Shown here one piece after another: positions 56,104-64,000 of a DNA stretch of 64,000 nt; within the stretch, counting starts at the first letter, position 1; each line of letters begins with the position of its first letter. The notes beneath the pieces were generated by a model. It worked only from the letters and a program-made list of their open reading frames with translations. It was not told the DNA's origin and searched no databases. A program made the translations under genes and the position numbers. The stretch covers positions 1-64,000 of the forward strand of contig NZ_JAKPBU010000004.1 of assembly GCF_022662495.1 (NCBI RefSeq). Direction: 5' to 3'. This stretch comes from Lysobacter sp. M2-1 (lineage in GTDB: Bacteria > Pseudomonadota > Gammaproteobacteria > Xanthomonadales > Xanthomonadaceae).

Positions 56104-57018
56104 TCATTCGCCGGGTTTGACCGCCTCCACCGGCGCGCTGGTCGCCGCCCGGCGCGCCAGTTGCGCCTCGCGATGCGCGATATAGGCATTGGCGGCGAAG
56201 ATGATGCCGGCGCCGAGGACGGTCCAGCGGCTGATCGCCTCGTCGAACAACAGCCAGCCGGCGAAGGCGACGATCGGCAGCTGCATGAAGCTGATCGGCG
56301 TGAGCGCGGAGACATCGCCCAGCTTCAGCGCGCGCGTCCACAGCAGCTGGCCGCCGGTGCCCATCACGCCGGTGGCGATCACCCAGAGCCAGGCCATGCC
56401 CTGCGGCCATTCCCACACCGCCAGCGCCGGCAGCAGCGAAATCGGCACCCAGAACAGATAGGTCCACAGCACGATCGTGTCGGCGGTGTCGATGCGCGAG
56501 AGCTGCTTGATCTGGATCGCGACGACCGCGCTGAGCACCGAGGCAGCCAGCGCGACCAGGCTGCCGAGGCTGAACTGCGTGCTGCCGGGTTGCACGATCA
56601 CCAGCACGCCGATGAAGCCGATCGCCACGGCCGCCCAGCGGCGGGCGCGCACCTGTTCGTGCAGGAAGATGACCGCGGCGATGGTCACGAACAGCGGGGT
56701 GGAATACGACAGCGAGACCGCCTGCGCCAGCGGCAGGTTGCCGATCGCCCAGAAGCCGCACAGCATCGACGCGACCCCGATCGCGCTGCGCAGGAAATAG
56801 CGCGGCAGCTGGGTCGTGCGCAGCGACGCGAGCATCCGGCCGCGCAGCAGCGGCAGCAGTGCCAGCAGCCCGAACAGGTTGCGGAAGAATGCGACTTCGT
56901 AGGTGTCGAGCAATTCCGAAGCCAGACGGATGGTCACCGCCATCAGGCCGAAGAACACCGTGCTGCCGAGCATCAGCAGCGCCGCGCGGGCGTGGGAGGC
57001 GGACGGGGAGGGTGGCAC
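56104..57018 (-). CDS. EamA/RhaT-family transporter
   Basis: A ~304-residue protein with ten predicted helices in two EamA repeats (ALLMLGSTVFFGLMAVTIRLAS ... and SLVALAASVLSAVVAIQIKQLSR ...), typical of drug/metabolite exporters. No ATG lies near the first helix; the GTG at 57018 (VPPSPSASHARAAL) is proposed, a TTG at 57036 is the alternative. A REP element lies just upstream. Substrate unknown. Confidence 0.8.
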   Translation of the reverse strand: MPPSPSASHARAALLMLGSTVFFGLMAVTIRLASELLDTYEVAFFRNLFGLLALLPLLRGRMLASLRTTQLPRYFLRSAIGVASMLCGFWAIGNLPLAQAVSLSYSTPLFVTIAAVIFLHEQVRARRWAAVAIGFIGVLVIVQPGSTQFSLGSLVALAASVLSAVVAIQIKQLSRIDTADTIVLWTYLFWVPISLLPALAVWEWPQGMAWLWVIATGVMGTGGQLLWTRALKLGDVSALTPISFMQLPIVAFAGWLLFDEAISRWTVLGAGIIFAANAYIAHREAQLARRAATSAPVEAVKPGE

Positions 57019-57046
57019 GTTGTGTCTCTTGTTCAACGAGGCGGTT

Positions 57047-57121
57047 CGTGGGAGCGGCCTTGGCCGCGATTGCTTTTCGCGGGAGCCATCAGGAGCATTC
57101 GCGCGCGAGCGCGCTCCCACG
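57047..57121. repeat. GTGGGAGCGG-type inverted repeat
   Basis: CGTGGGAGCG (57047-57056) and CGCTCCCACG (57112-57121) are perfect complements around a 55-bp centre; the left end also holds a GCGGCCTTGGCCGC palindrome. Its first 28 bp are identical to the copy at 59387. Confidence 0.85.
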
Positions 57122-57132
57122 CGGTGGGGGAC

Positions 57133-58179
57133 TCACCATTGCGCACCGACGATGCGCGGTTCGGGTTCGAGCGATACGCCGAAGCGGGATTGCACCGATG
57201 CGGCGACGTTGCGCGCGAGCCCGAGCAGCTCCGCGCCGCTGGCGTTTCCATGGTTGACCAGCACCAGCGCGTGCTGGTCGGCAATGCCGGCATCGCCTTC
57301 GCGCCGGCCCTTCCAGCCGCACTGGTCGATCAGCCAGGCCGCCGACAGCTTGCGCGTGTCGTCACGGTCGCCGCGAAACACCGGCAGCGACGGATGCGCG
57401 GCCTGCAGCTTGGAAGCGAACGCCACGGGCACGATCGGGTTCTTGAAGAAACTGCCGGCGTTGCCGATCCGCGCCGGATCGGGCAGCTTGCGGCGGCGGA
57501 TGCGGATCACAGCATCGGCCAGCTGTCGCGGCGTGGGGCTGGCGATGCCCATGGCTGCGAGTTCCTCGCCGAGCCCGGCGTAGTCCAGATTGAGCGCAGG
57601 CTTGCGCGGCAGTTCGAATTCCACCGCGGTCACGATCCACGCATCGGCCTGTTGCTTGAACATGCTGTCACGGTAGGCGAAGCGGCAGGCGTCGCGGTCC
57701 AGGCGCAGCAATCGCCGGCTGGCGCGTTCGAAACCGATGACGGCGTGCACGGATTCACCGACTTCCACGCCATATGCACCGATGTTCTGGATCGGCGCCG
57801 CGCCCACGGTGCCGGGAATCAGAGCCAGGTTCTGCAGACCCGAGAGGCCCTGCTCCAGCGTCCACATCACGAACGGGTGCCAGTCGGCACCGGCCTGGGC
57901 GCGGACGATCGCGACATCGGCCCGGTCGTGCAGGAGTTCGACCCGGCGGCCGGTGAGCGCGAGCAGTGTCTGCTGCGGATCCGCGGCGAACAGCAGGTTG
58001 CTGCCGCTGCCCAGCACCATGGATCCGGTGTCCGCCCAGCCGCGGCCGAAGATCTCGGGCAGGGCGTCGGCGTCGTCGACTTCCAGCAGCAGCGGCGCAT
58101 GCACGCGCACGCCGAAGGTATTGCGCGTGCGCAGGTCGGCGTTCTCGGTGCGGCGCACGCCGCGGACGGGATCGGTCAT
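57133..58179 (-). CDS. murB: UDP-N-acetylenolpyruvoylglucosamine reductase
   Basis: A 348-residue type I MurB: FAD-binding VLGSGSNLL, SGLQNLALIPGTVGAAPIQNIGAYGVEV, catalytic Ser in NAGSFFKNP, and the C-terminal LVNHGNASGAELL. It reduces UDP-GlcNAc-enolpyruvate to UDP-MurNAc. It sits 26 bp after pyrD on the same strand, so they are probably one transcript. Confidence 0.95.
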   Translation of the reverse strand: MTDPVRGVRRTENADLRTRNTFGVRVHAPLLLEVDDADALPEIFGRGWADTGSMVLGSGSNLLFAADPQQTLLALTGRRVELLHDRADVAIVRAQAGADWHPFVMWTLEQGLSGLQNLALIPGTVGAAPIQNIGAYGVEVGESVHAVIGFERASRRLLRLDRDACRFAYRDSMFKQQADAWIVTAVEFELPRKPALNLDYAGLGEELAAMGIASPTPRQLADAVIRIRRRKLPDPARIGNAGSFFKNPIVPVAFASKLQAAHPSLPVFRGDRDDTRKLSAAWLIDQCGWKGRREGDAGIADQHALVLVNHGNASGAELLGLARNVAASVQSRFGVSLEPEPRIVGAQW

Positions 58180-58205
58180 GTCACCGGTCAGCCTACAAAA
58201 CCAGC

Positions 58206-59264
58206 CTACAGAACCGGGATGTTGCCGCGGCTGGGCCATTCCTTGCGTCGCCGGACCGCGTCGATGCATTCGTCGATGATCTGCGGGCCGCGGTAGATCA
58301 GGCCGGTATAGAGCTGCACCAGCTGCGCGCCCGCCGCCATCTTCTTCGCCGCGTCCGGGCCGCCGAGGATGCCGCCCACGCCGATCAGCGGAATCGCTTC
58401 GGGAAGGCGCGTACGCAGCATGCGCAGTACCGCGGTGGACTTGTCCATCAGCGGTGCGCCAGACAGGCCGCCGGTCTCGGCGGAGAGCGGATGGTCCTGG
58501 ACCGAGATCCGGGACACCGTGGTGTTGGTGGCGATCACGCCGTCGACCTGCAGGTCGCCCAGCACGCGCGCGCATGCGTCGATATCGTCGTCGGAAAGAT
58601 CAGGCGAGACCTTGACCAGCATCGGGACGCGCTTGCCGTGCTGCGCGCCCAGGCGTTCCTGCGCTTCGCGCAGGGTGCCGACCAGGCGGCGCAGGGCCTG
58701 TTCCTCCTGCAGTTCGCGCAGGCCGGCGGTATTGGGCGAGGAGATGTTGATGGTCACGTAGTCGGCCAGCGGGTAGACCCGCTCCAGGCACACCAGGTAA
58801 TCGCGTTCGGCCGATTCGTTGGGCGTGTCCTTGTTCTTGCCGATATTGATGCCCAGCAGCCCATCGCCCTTGCGGCGCGCGCGGCCCACGTTTTCGACCA
58901 GCGCGTCGACGCCATCGTTGTTGAAGCCGAGCCGGTTGATGATCGCCTGGTGCTGCGGCAACCGGAACATGCGCGGCTTTGGATTGCCCTCCTGCGGACG
59001 CGGCGTGACCGTTCCGACCTCGATGAAGCCGAAACCGAGACCGAGCAGCGCATCGACATGCGCGCCGTTCTTGTCCAGGCCCGCCGCTAGCCCGACCGGG
59101 TTGGGAAAGTTCAGGCCGAACGCGCGGGTCGGGAAGGCCTGCGGCCTGCGCGCCAGCAACGGGGTCAATCCCAGGCGATAGGCGGCCTCCAGCGACGACA
59201 GCCCGATCGCGTGCGCACGCTCCGCATCGAGGCCGAACAGGAAGGGACGTGCCAGGGAATACAT
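58206..59264 (-). CDS. pyrD: Dihydroorotate dehydrogenase (quinone), class 2
   Basis: A 352-residue class 2 PyrD: an N-terminal helical membrane-associating segment ([31 protein letters not shown]), [20 protein letters not shown], catalytic Ser in [14 protein letters not shown], and the FMN-phosphate loop GVGGILGG. It oxidises dihydroorotate at the inner membrane. murB follows directly. Confidence 0.96.
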   Translation of the reverse strand: MYSLARPFLFGLDAERAHAIGLSSLEAAYRLGLTPLLARRPQAFPTRAFGLNFPNPVGLAAGLDKNGAHVDALLGLGFGFIEVGTVTPRPQEGNPKPRMFRLPQHQAIINRLGFNNDGVDALVENVGRARRKGDGLLGINIGKNKDTPNESAERDYLVCLERVYPLADYVTINISSPNTAGLRELQEEQALRRLVGTLREAQERLGAQHGKRVPMLVKVSPDLSDDDIDACARVLGDLQVDGVIATNTTVSRISVQDHPLSAETGGLSGAPLMDKSTAVLRMLRTRLPEAIPLIGVGGILGGPDAAKKMAAGAQLVQLYTGLIYRGPQIIDECIDAVRRRKEWPSRGNIPVL

Positions 59265-59386
59265 CGGATGTGTCGTCGCAGCCGGGCGGGGGGACGGCCT
59301 TCACATTATTGCCCGAAACAGGCGGCAGGGCGGAGTTCCGCTCGTCGAAGGACGCCATTTGCTGCTGCGATCCCGACGGCCAACCC

Positions 59387-59465
59387 GTGGGAGCGGCCTT
59401 GGCCGCGATTGCTTCGTGCCAGTTCCAGCCTCGGCTGAGGCATTCGCGAGCGGACTCGCTCCCAC
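59387..59465. repeat. GTGGGAGCGG-type inverted repeat
   Basis: GTGGGAGCG (59387-59395) and CGCTCCCAC (59457-59465) pair perfectly; the first 28 bp are identical to the copy at 57049. It lies between pyrD and the dehydrogenase downstream region. Confidence 0.85.
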
Positions 59466-59479
59466 CGCCATCGCTGGCG

Positions 59480-61015
59480 TCAGAGGTCGAACTTGATTCC
59501 CTGCGCCAGCGGCAGCGCGTCGGAATAGTTGATGGTGTTGGTCTGCCGGCGCATATACGCCTTCCATGCGTCCGATCCGGATTCGCGGCCGCCGCCGGTT
59601 TCCTTCTCGCCACCGAACGCCCCGCCGATCTCGGCGCCGGAGGTGCCGATGTTGACATTGGCGATGCCGCAGTCCGAACCCGACGCAGCCAGGAATGCCT
59701 CGGCCGCCTTGAGGTTGGTGGTGAAGATCGCCGAGGACAGGCCCTGCGGCACCGCGTTCTGCAGTTCGATCGCTTCGTCCAGGGTGTCGAACTTCATCAC
59801 GTACAGGATCGGCGCGAAGGTCTCGTGCTGCACGATCTCGGCGTCGTTGGAAAGGCCGGTGACCAGGGTCGGCAGCACGAAATTGCCTTTGCGATCGGAC
59901 AGCGCGGCGCCACCGCTCTCGATCGTGCCGCCGGCTGCCTTGGCCTTTTCGACGGCGTCGAGGAATGCGTCTACCGCGTCGCGGCTGTTGAGCGGGCCCA
60001 TCAGGTTGGCCGGGTCGGTGGGATCGCCGATCCTCGATTCGACCTGGGCGTAGGCGGTCTTGAGCTTGCCCAGGACATCCTCGTAGATGCTTTCGTGCAC
60101 GAACAGCCGCCGGGTGGTGGTGCAACGCTGGCCGGCGGTGCCGACCGCGCCGAACACGATCGCGGGGATCGCCAGTTTCAGGTCGGCGGTGGCGTCGACG
60201 ATGATCGCGTTGTTGCCGCCCAGTTCCAGCAGGCTGCGGCCCATGCGGCGCGCCACGCGTTCGCCGACCGCGCGACCCACCTTGGTCGAACCGGTAAAGC
60301 TGACCAGGGCAATGCGCCTGTCGTCGACGAAGGCGGACGCCAGTTCCGAGCCGGCGTCGTTGAACAGGTAGAACAGGTCGGGGAAGCCACCCTTGCGCAG
60401 GGCTTCGTTGCAGATCTTCATCGATGCGATCGCCGACAGCGGCGTCTTCGGCGACGGCTTCCAGATCGAAATGTCGCCGCACACCGCTGCCACGAAGCTG
60501 TTCCAGGCCCAGACCGCGACCGGGAAGTTGAACGCGCTGATGATCCCGACCAGGCCCAGCGGCTGCCATTGCTCGTACATGCGGTGGCCGGGGCGCTCGG
60601 AATGCATGGTCAGGCCGTAGAGCTGGCGCGACAGGCCGACCGCGAACTCGCCGATGTCGATCATCTCCTGCACCTCGCCATCGCCCTCGGGCTTGCTCTT
60701 GCCCATCTCCAGCGCGACCAGGGAACCGAGCGCGTCCTTGTGCGCGCGCAGTGCGTCGGCGCACAGCCGGATCGCCTCGCCGCGGCGCGGCGCCGGGGTT
60801 GTGCGCCAGACCTTGAAGGCAGCCTGGGCACGCTCGACGATGAGGTCGTAATCGGCCTGCGAGGACGCCTGCACCCGGGCGAGCACGCTGCCGTCGGTGG
60901 GGTTGACCGGTTCGAGCACGCCAGCGTCGCTGGTCTTCGACCATTCGCCGTTGCCCAGGTAGGTGCCGGATTCGGTCGCGCCCAGGCCGAGGGCGGTGAG
61001 GACGGGATGAGACAT
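59480..61015 (-). CDS. amaB: ALDH7-type (aminoadipate-semialdehyde-like) dehydrogenase
   Basis: A 511-residue aldehyde dehydrogenase of the ALDH7/antiquitin subgroup. Catalytic Cys in [13 protein letters not shown], Glu in LLELGGNNA, cofactor region [30 protein letters not shown], and the C-terminal [31 protein letters not shown] characteristic of this subgroup. Bacterial members oxidise aminoadipate semialdehyde in lysine catabolism; other lysine genes are not seen here. GGAG lies 6 nt before the ATG. Confidence 0.9.
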   Translation of the reverse strand: MSHPVLTALGLGATESGTYLGNGEWSKTSDAGVLEPVNPTDGSVLARVQASSQADYDLIVERAQAAFKVWRTTPAPRRGEAIRLCADALRAHKDALGSLVALEMGKSKPEGDGEVQEMIDIGEFAVGLSRQLYGLTMHSERPGHRMYEQWQPLGLVGIISAFNFPVAVWAWNSFVAAVCGDISIWKPSPKTPLSAIASMKICNEALRKGGFPDLFYLFNDAGSELASAFVDDRRIALVSFTGSTKVGRAVGERVARRMGRSLLELGGNNAIIVDATADLKLAIPAIVFGAVGTAGQRCTTTRRLFVHESIYEDVLGKLKTAYAQVESRIGDPTDPANLMGPLNSRDAVDAFLDAVEKAKAAGGTIESGGAALSDRKGNFVLPTLVTGLSNDAEIVQHETFAPILYVMKFDTLDEAIELQNAVPQGLSSAIFTTNLKAAEAFLAASGSDCGIANVNIGTSGAEIGGAFGGEKETGGGRESGSDAWKAYMRRQTNTINYSDALPLAQGIKFDL

Positions 61016-61054
61016 GGGGGACTCCAGGAACGAGAAACGAGTAGAGAGAAACGA

Positions 61055-61122
61055 GGAACGAGTGGACAGGCGAGGCAAGGGTGGCGACCCACCCGTTCCC
61101 CACTCCTGTCCACTCGTTCCTG
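61055..61122. repeat. 17-bp perfect inverted repeat with inner hairpin
   Basis: AGGAACGAGTGGACAGG (61055-61071) and its exact complement at 61106-61122 flank a 34-nt loop holding GGGTGG/CCACCC. It lies in the gap between tRNA-Arg and the ALDH7 start, both minus strand. Confidence 0.9.
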
Positions 61123-61129
61123 CTTCTAT

Positions 61130-61206
61130 GGCGGCCCCGATACGATTCGAACGTACGACCTGTCCCTTAGGAGGGGACCGCTCTATCCAGCTGAGCTACG
61201 GGGCCA
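61130..61206 (-). tRNA. tRNA-Arg (CCT anticodon)
   Basis: The minus strand folds into a complete cloverleaf: acceptor GGCCCCG/CGGGGCC, D-stem GCTC/GAGC, anticodon stem GTCCC/GGGAC with loop CTCCTAA (anticodon CCT, reading AGG), T-arm GTACG/CGTAT with loop TTCGAAT, discriminator G and an encoded CCA end. AGG is a rare codon in such a GC-rich genome. No integrase or duplicated tRNA end is seen next to it. Confidence 0.97.
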
Positions 61207-61243
61207 AGGGGCGCAATTATCGCAGGACACTGTCCGCACTGCC

Positions 61244-63064
61244 TCAGGAGCCGGGTTCGCCGGCGGCCATGGCCCGCAGCCCGTGGCGGGAGCGTTCGAG
61301 CCACCACAACAGGCCGGTCAGCACCAGCCAGCCCATGAACCAGGGCCAGCGCGGCCCGGTGATCAGCGAGGTGTCCGCCCCGCCGGAGGCGTCCGGTGCG
61401 CCGGCCAGCAGCCGGGTCGCGTCGCGTGTGGCAGCTGCGCGCAGCGCGGGGGCCTCGCCGGCGGCCGGGATGAAGAATGGCGTGTCCTGTCCCTGCTGGT
61501 TGAGCCGCTGCCAACCGGGCGTATCGGCCCAGAAACCGGCGCAGAGCCTGCCCCGGACTTGATCCGGGGCCGCGGGGCCAGTGCGCGGATCGACCTGCAG
61601 CCGCACGCTCCGCTGGTCCGGCGTAGCCACCAGCGCCCCGCTGCGCAGGCCGCAGGCCACGCTGCGTTCACCAGGCGGCGCGACGGTGATCGTCGGCGCG
61701 GGTTCGCCCTGCGCGGCGCGCGCGAGCACGCTCGCCAGCCGGCTCCAGAGCTCACCGTGCGCGTCCGTGCGCCCGCCCAGCGCAAGCTGGTAGCTGTCGT
61801 CGAACGCGGCGATGCCGATCCGCCCGCGGCCGCGTGCGCGCCAGACCGACAGCGGTGTGCCCGCCGCATCGGCGAGCGCCACCACGGCATCCCCGGCCGA
61901 CACCTGTAGCGGGCTGCGCATGATCGTCGGCAGCGCATCCACGGCGTCGCCCGCCCGCGCGAATCCCGCGCCCAGGCGGACTTCGCGCCGCGGCACCCCG
62001 GACGTGGCGAAGCCGAGCGCGCGCAGCGTCGGGTGTTCGCCCGGACCGGCGGCGGCGGACAGGCGCAGGAGCAGGCCAAGGCCGCGATCGACCGCCGCCA
62101 GGACCGTGCCGCGCTGGCCGGCGCCCAGCGATCGCCAGCTGCGTTCGTCGACGACCAGCAGATCGAGCTTGTCGAGGGAACTAGGGGCAAGCGCGGGCGC
62201 ACGGCTGGCGATCTGCAGGCCCGCGCCCAGGTCGATCCGCGTCTCCAGCGCCATGCCCGCGTCCATCGCCCAGCGGCGCAGGAATTTAAGTTCCGCGTTC
62301 GGCGCCCCGGCCAGCACCAGCATCCGCAGGCGCCGGGCAGGCAGGATCTGCACGGCGATGGCGACGCGCTCGGCGATCCGCCCGCGCCCGTCGCGCAGGC
62401 GCAAGGTGTAGCTCGCCAGTCCGGCGCTGCGCGTGCTGCCGTGCAATTCGAATCCGCCGGCATCGTCCAGGACGGCCCAATCCAGCCGTCGCCCCGCCGG
62501 ATCCAGCAACTCCGCGCGTCCACCCGGCAATGCGTTCGTGCGACCGCGCACCGCGAAGCCGCGCCCGGCGGCGACGGCGCCCGGCCGTTCCAGCTCGACC
62601 AGCCCGGCGGGCAGCGGGGCGGGATGGAACCGCAGCGCGCGGCCTTGCAGGGCCTCTCGGTCGCGCTCCACCAGGCCGGCGCCGACCACGTGGATCGTGC
62701 GCGTGGCCGGGTAGCGCCGCAGCGCGGTGCTCAGGTCCGGCACCCGTTCCGCACCCCGCCAGCGTGTGGGAACCGTTCCCGCTTCGGGAAGTGCGATCAC
62801 CCGGCCCGGCGTGGAGACGGATGGGGTCTTGCCGGCGTCCGCGGTCAGCACGGTCAGCGCGCCGGCAGGTGCCGGTGCTGCGGGTGGGAACAGGGTGAAG
62901 TACAGCAGGGCTGCGCTGGCGGCCTGTCCGCCCAGCAGGAAGGCCGCGCGCCAGGCCTGGGGACGCACCGTCGCGTCGGCGGCGCGCCAGCGCAGCAGCA
63001 TGCGCAGCGTCGCCAGGATCACCGCCAGCGCAAGCAGCGACGCGATCATCACCGGCAGGCTCAT
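61244..63064 (-). CDS. Membrane protein of a MoxR/DUF58-type cluster
   Basis: A 606-residue protein with two N-terminal membrane helices (about residues 5-21 and 41-60), a large periplasmic Ala/Gly/Arg-rich region and a C-terminal helix (WFMGWLVLTGLLWWLE). The centre (RMLVLAGAPNAELKFLRRWAMDAGMALETRIDLGAG ... LDLLVVDERSW) looks like a glutamine-amidotransferase-like fold seen in BatA-like proteins that lost the VWA domain. These accompany MoxR ATPases. Its ATG overlaps the stop of the upstream gene (ATGA). Function unknown. Confidence 0.72.
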   Translation of the reverse strand: MSLPVMIASLLALAVILATLRMLLRWRAADATVRPQAWRAAFLLGGQAASAALLYFTLFPPAAPAPAGALTVLTADAGKTPSVSTPGRVIALPEAGTVPTRWRGAERVPDLSTALRRYPATRTIHVVGAGLVERDREALQGRALRFHPAPLPAGLVELERPGAVAAGRGFAVRGRTNALPGGRAELLDPAGRRLDWAVLDDAGGFELHGSTRSAGLASYTLRLRDGRGRIAERVAIAVQILPARRLRMLVLAGAPNAELKFLRRWAMDAGMALETRIDLGAGLQIASRAPALAPSSLDKLDLLVVDERSWRSLGAGQRGTVLAAVDRGLGLLLRLSAAAGPGEHPTLRALGFATSGVPRREVRLGAGFARAGDAVDALPTIMRSPLQVSAGDAVVALADAAGTPLSVWRARGRGRIGIAAFDDSYQLALGGRTDAHGELWSRLASVLARAAQGEPAPTITVAPPGERSVACGLRSGALVATPDQRSVRLQVDPRTGPAAPDQVRGRLCAGFWADTPGWQRLNQQGQDTPFFIPAAGEAPALRAAATRDATRLLAGAPDASGGADTSLITGPRWPWFMGWLVLTGLLWWLERSRHGLRAMAAGEPGS

Positions 63065-64000
63065 GGACGCGCCTCGCGACCGAGCGCGTCCAGGTAGGCA
63101 TCACCGATCCGCCCGGCGCGTTCGCGCGGCGCCGGGGCGGCGGGCGGGCGGGCCAGCAGCGGCCAGAGCTGCGCGCGCAGCCGGTCCCGGCAGGCCGCGC
63201 ATGCCGGGTCGCGCCGCAGGGACTGGATCGCCGCCGCGATCGCCAACGGATCGCCGCCTTGGACCTCGCGGCTCGCCATCCAGCGCGCCAGTGCGTCGAG
63301 GTCGACGCGCGCTGCGGCGCCGTCCGCGGCGGGCGCAAGCGCGCGCCATGCGTTGGCGATGGTGGGATCCGGCGCCGTCGCCGCGCGCATCGGGTCCGTG
63401 CGATCTGCGAGACCCGCGCGCTCCCCACTCAGGCGCCGGCCGGGGTCGATCGGCGGCAGGTCCACGCCCACCTTCGCCAGGTAGATGCGTTCGGACTGCT
63501 GCACGCGCTTGATGAAGTCGAGCGCGCGGTAGGCGTAGGGCAGGGCGGCTTCGGGCTTGGCCTGTCGCAGGTTGACCTCCGACTGCCACATCTCGTCGAG
63601 CGCGGCGCGCAGCAGTTCGCGCGTCTTCGGGTCCAGCAAGGTCGCAGCTTCGGGTATGTCGTGGGTGTGGCCGAAACGTTCGAGCACCTGCTGTTCCTCG
63701 CCGAAGCCGGCCTGTCGCTGCGCCGGTGCGCCGTCATCGTGATCGTGGCCGTCGCCGGGCGCGTGGGTGTCCTCACCCTCGGCTGCCGCTGCCGGTTCCG
63801 GAGCATCGTGAGTGGTCGGCGCGGCCGGGTCATTGGTCGGCAGGTCGGACTCGTGTCCGGATTCTTCGGCGGGTGCGTCGCTGGTGGGCAGCTGCGGCGC
63901 GCCTTCGCTTTCCTCGCCCAGGAACTGCCCGTAGCGCAGGCGCAGCAGGCGCTGGTCCACGCCGATGGTGTCGGAACGCTGCAGGTACTCGTCCGCGGTG
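63061..64000 (-). CDS. DUF4175-like membrane protein, C-terminal part (cut by window end)
   Basis: The reading frame stays open to the last base, so only the C-terminal ~313 residues are visible. It contains EYLQRSDTIGVDQRLLRLRYGQFLGEE, an acidic/His-rich linker (GEDTHAPGDGHDHDDG), and LDPKTRELLRAALDEMWQSEVNLRQAKPEAALPYAYRALDFIKRVQQSERIYLAKVGVDLPPID, which resembles the end of the large DUF4175 proteins found in MoxR clusters. A GTG at 63960 could mimic a start but homology continues upstream. Identification is moderate. Confidence 0.7.
   Translation of the reverse strand, partial: TADEYLQRSDTIGVDQRLLRLRYGQFLGEESEGAPQLPTSDAPAEESGHESDLPTNDPAAPTTHDAPEPAAAAEGEDTHAPGDGHDHDDGAPAQRQAGFGEEQQVLERFGHTHDIPEAATLLDPKTRELLRAALDEMWQSEVNLRQAKPEAALPYAYRALDFIKRVQQSERIYLAKVGVDLPPIDPGRRLSGERAGLADRTDPMRAATAPDPTIANAWRALAPAADGAAARVDLDALARWMASREVQGGDPLAIAAAIQSLRRDPACAACRDRLRAQLWPLLARPPAAPAPRERAGRIGDAYLDALGREARP

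Noticed and set aside
61130-61206. tRNA-Arg as an integration site for a mobile element
   Set aside because: No integrase and no duplicated tRNA 3' end within the window.

Overview
The window is a high-GC (roughly 68-70%) gammaproteobacterial chromosome segment. It is best explained as a member of the Lysobacteraceae/Xanthomonadaceae (Lysobacter/Luteimonas/Stenotrophomonas-like). The evidence is the gene order (pabB-pabC-mltG-tmk-holB-pilZ; rpoE-rseA-mucD; lepA-lepB-DUF4845-rnc-era-recO; nagZ-hpt-MTIP), two large TonB-dependent receptors, and many short palindromic repeats beginning with GTAG, the hallmark of REP/SMAG elements in this group. I see no prophage, IS transposase, integrase or CRISPR array. 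The genus is an inference.

Layout. 89-6012: folate (pabB, pabC), cell wall (mltG), nucleotide and replication (tmk, holB) and pilus (pilZ) genes in a tightly overlapping operon, then a small lipoprotein. 6046-8241 (minus): a FadB/FadJ-type beta-oxidation enzyme. 8526-11754: envelope stress module rpoE-rseA-mucD. 11899-17538: lepA, lepB, DUF4845, rnc, era, recO. 17623-18324 (minus): a receiver-Hpt protein. 18358-21134: YdbH-like and YdbL-like outer-membrane lipid homeostasis pair. 21254-26663: rlmD, a CYTH protein, nagZ, a hypoxanthine-type PRTase, MTIP and a cold-shock gene; a ~500-bp inverted-repeat island lies between the PRTase and MTIP genes. 26799-35407: accessory genes (duplicated membrane protein, AidB-like, DUF305, HxlR, lipocalin-like, PEP-mutase family, XRE regulator with a 19-bp palindrome upstream, MsbA-like ABC transporter, YigZ). 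35404-41783: an ECF sigma factor and anti-sigma, a divergent GAF-GAF-GGDEF-EAL protein, and a VWA lipoprotein. 42689-52374: TonB receptor, FadR-type regulator, lipocalin-like protein, acetyltransferase, second TonB receptor, aldehyde dehydrogenase. 52570-59264: xseA, ispG, PAP2 phosphatase, EamA exporter, murB, pyrD. 59480-64000: an ALDH7-type dehydrogenase, tRNA-Arg(CCT), and two genes of a MoxR/DUF58-type cluster, the last cut by the window end.

Most unusual signals. (1) An anti-sigma factor and a VWA lipoprotein in the same neighbourhood both carry a TonB-box-like LDQ(I/V)xVTGT motif normally seen at the plug of TonB receptors. (2) GTAG-type repeats appear to be built into genes: in one orientation their TAG is the stop codon of six genes; in the other their CTAC forms a TACAAT hexamer exactly 6 nt before the ATG of era, xseA and ispG, suggesting leaderless transcripts. 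(3) A YdbL-family protein has gained a lipoprotein N-terminus resembling YnbE and sits next to ydbH, where no separate ynbE is seen. These are sequence-based proposals and have not been tested.
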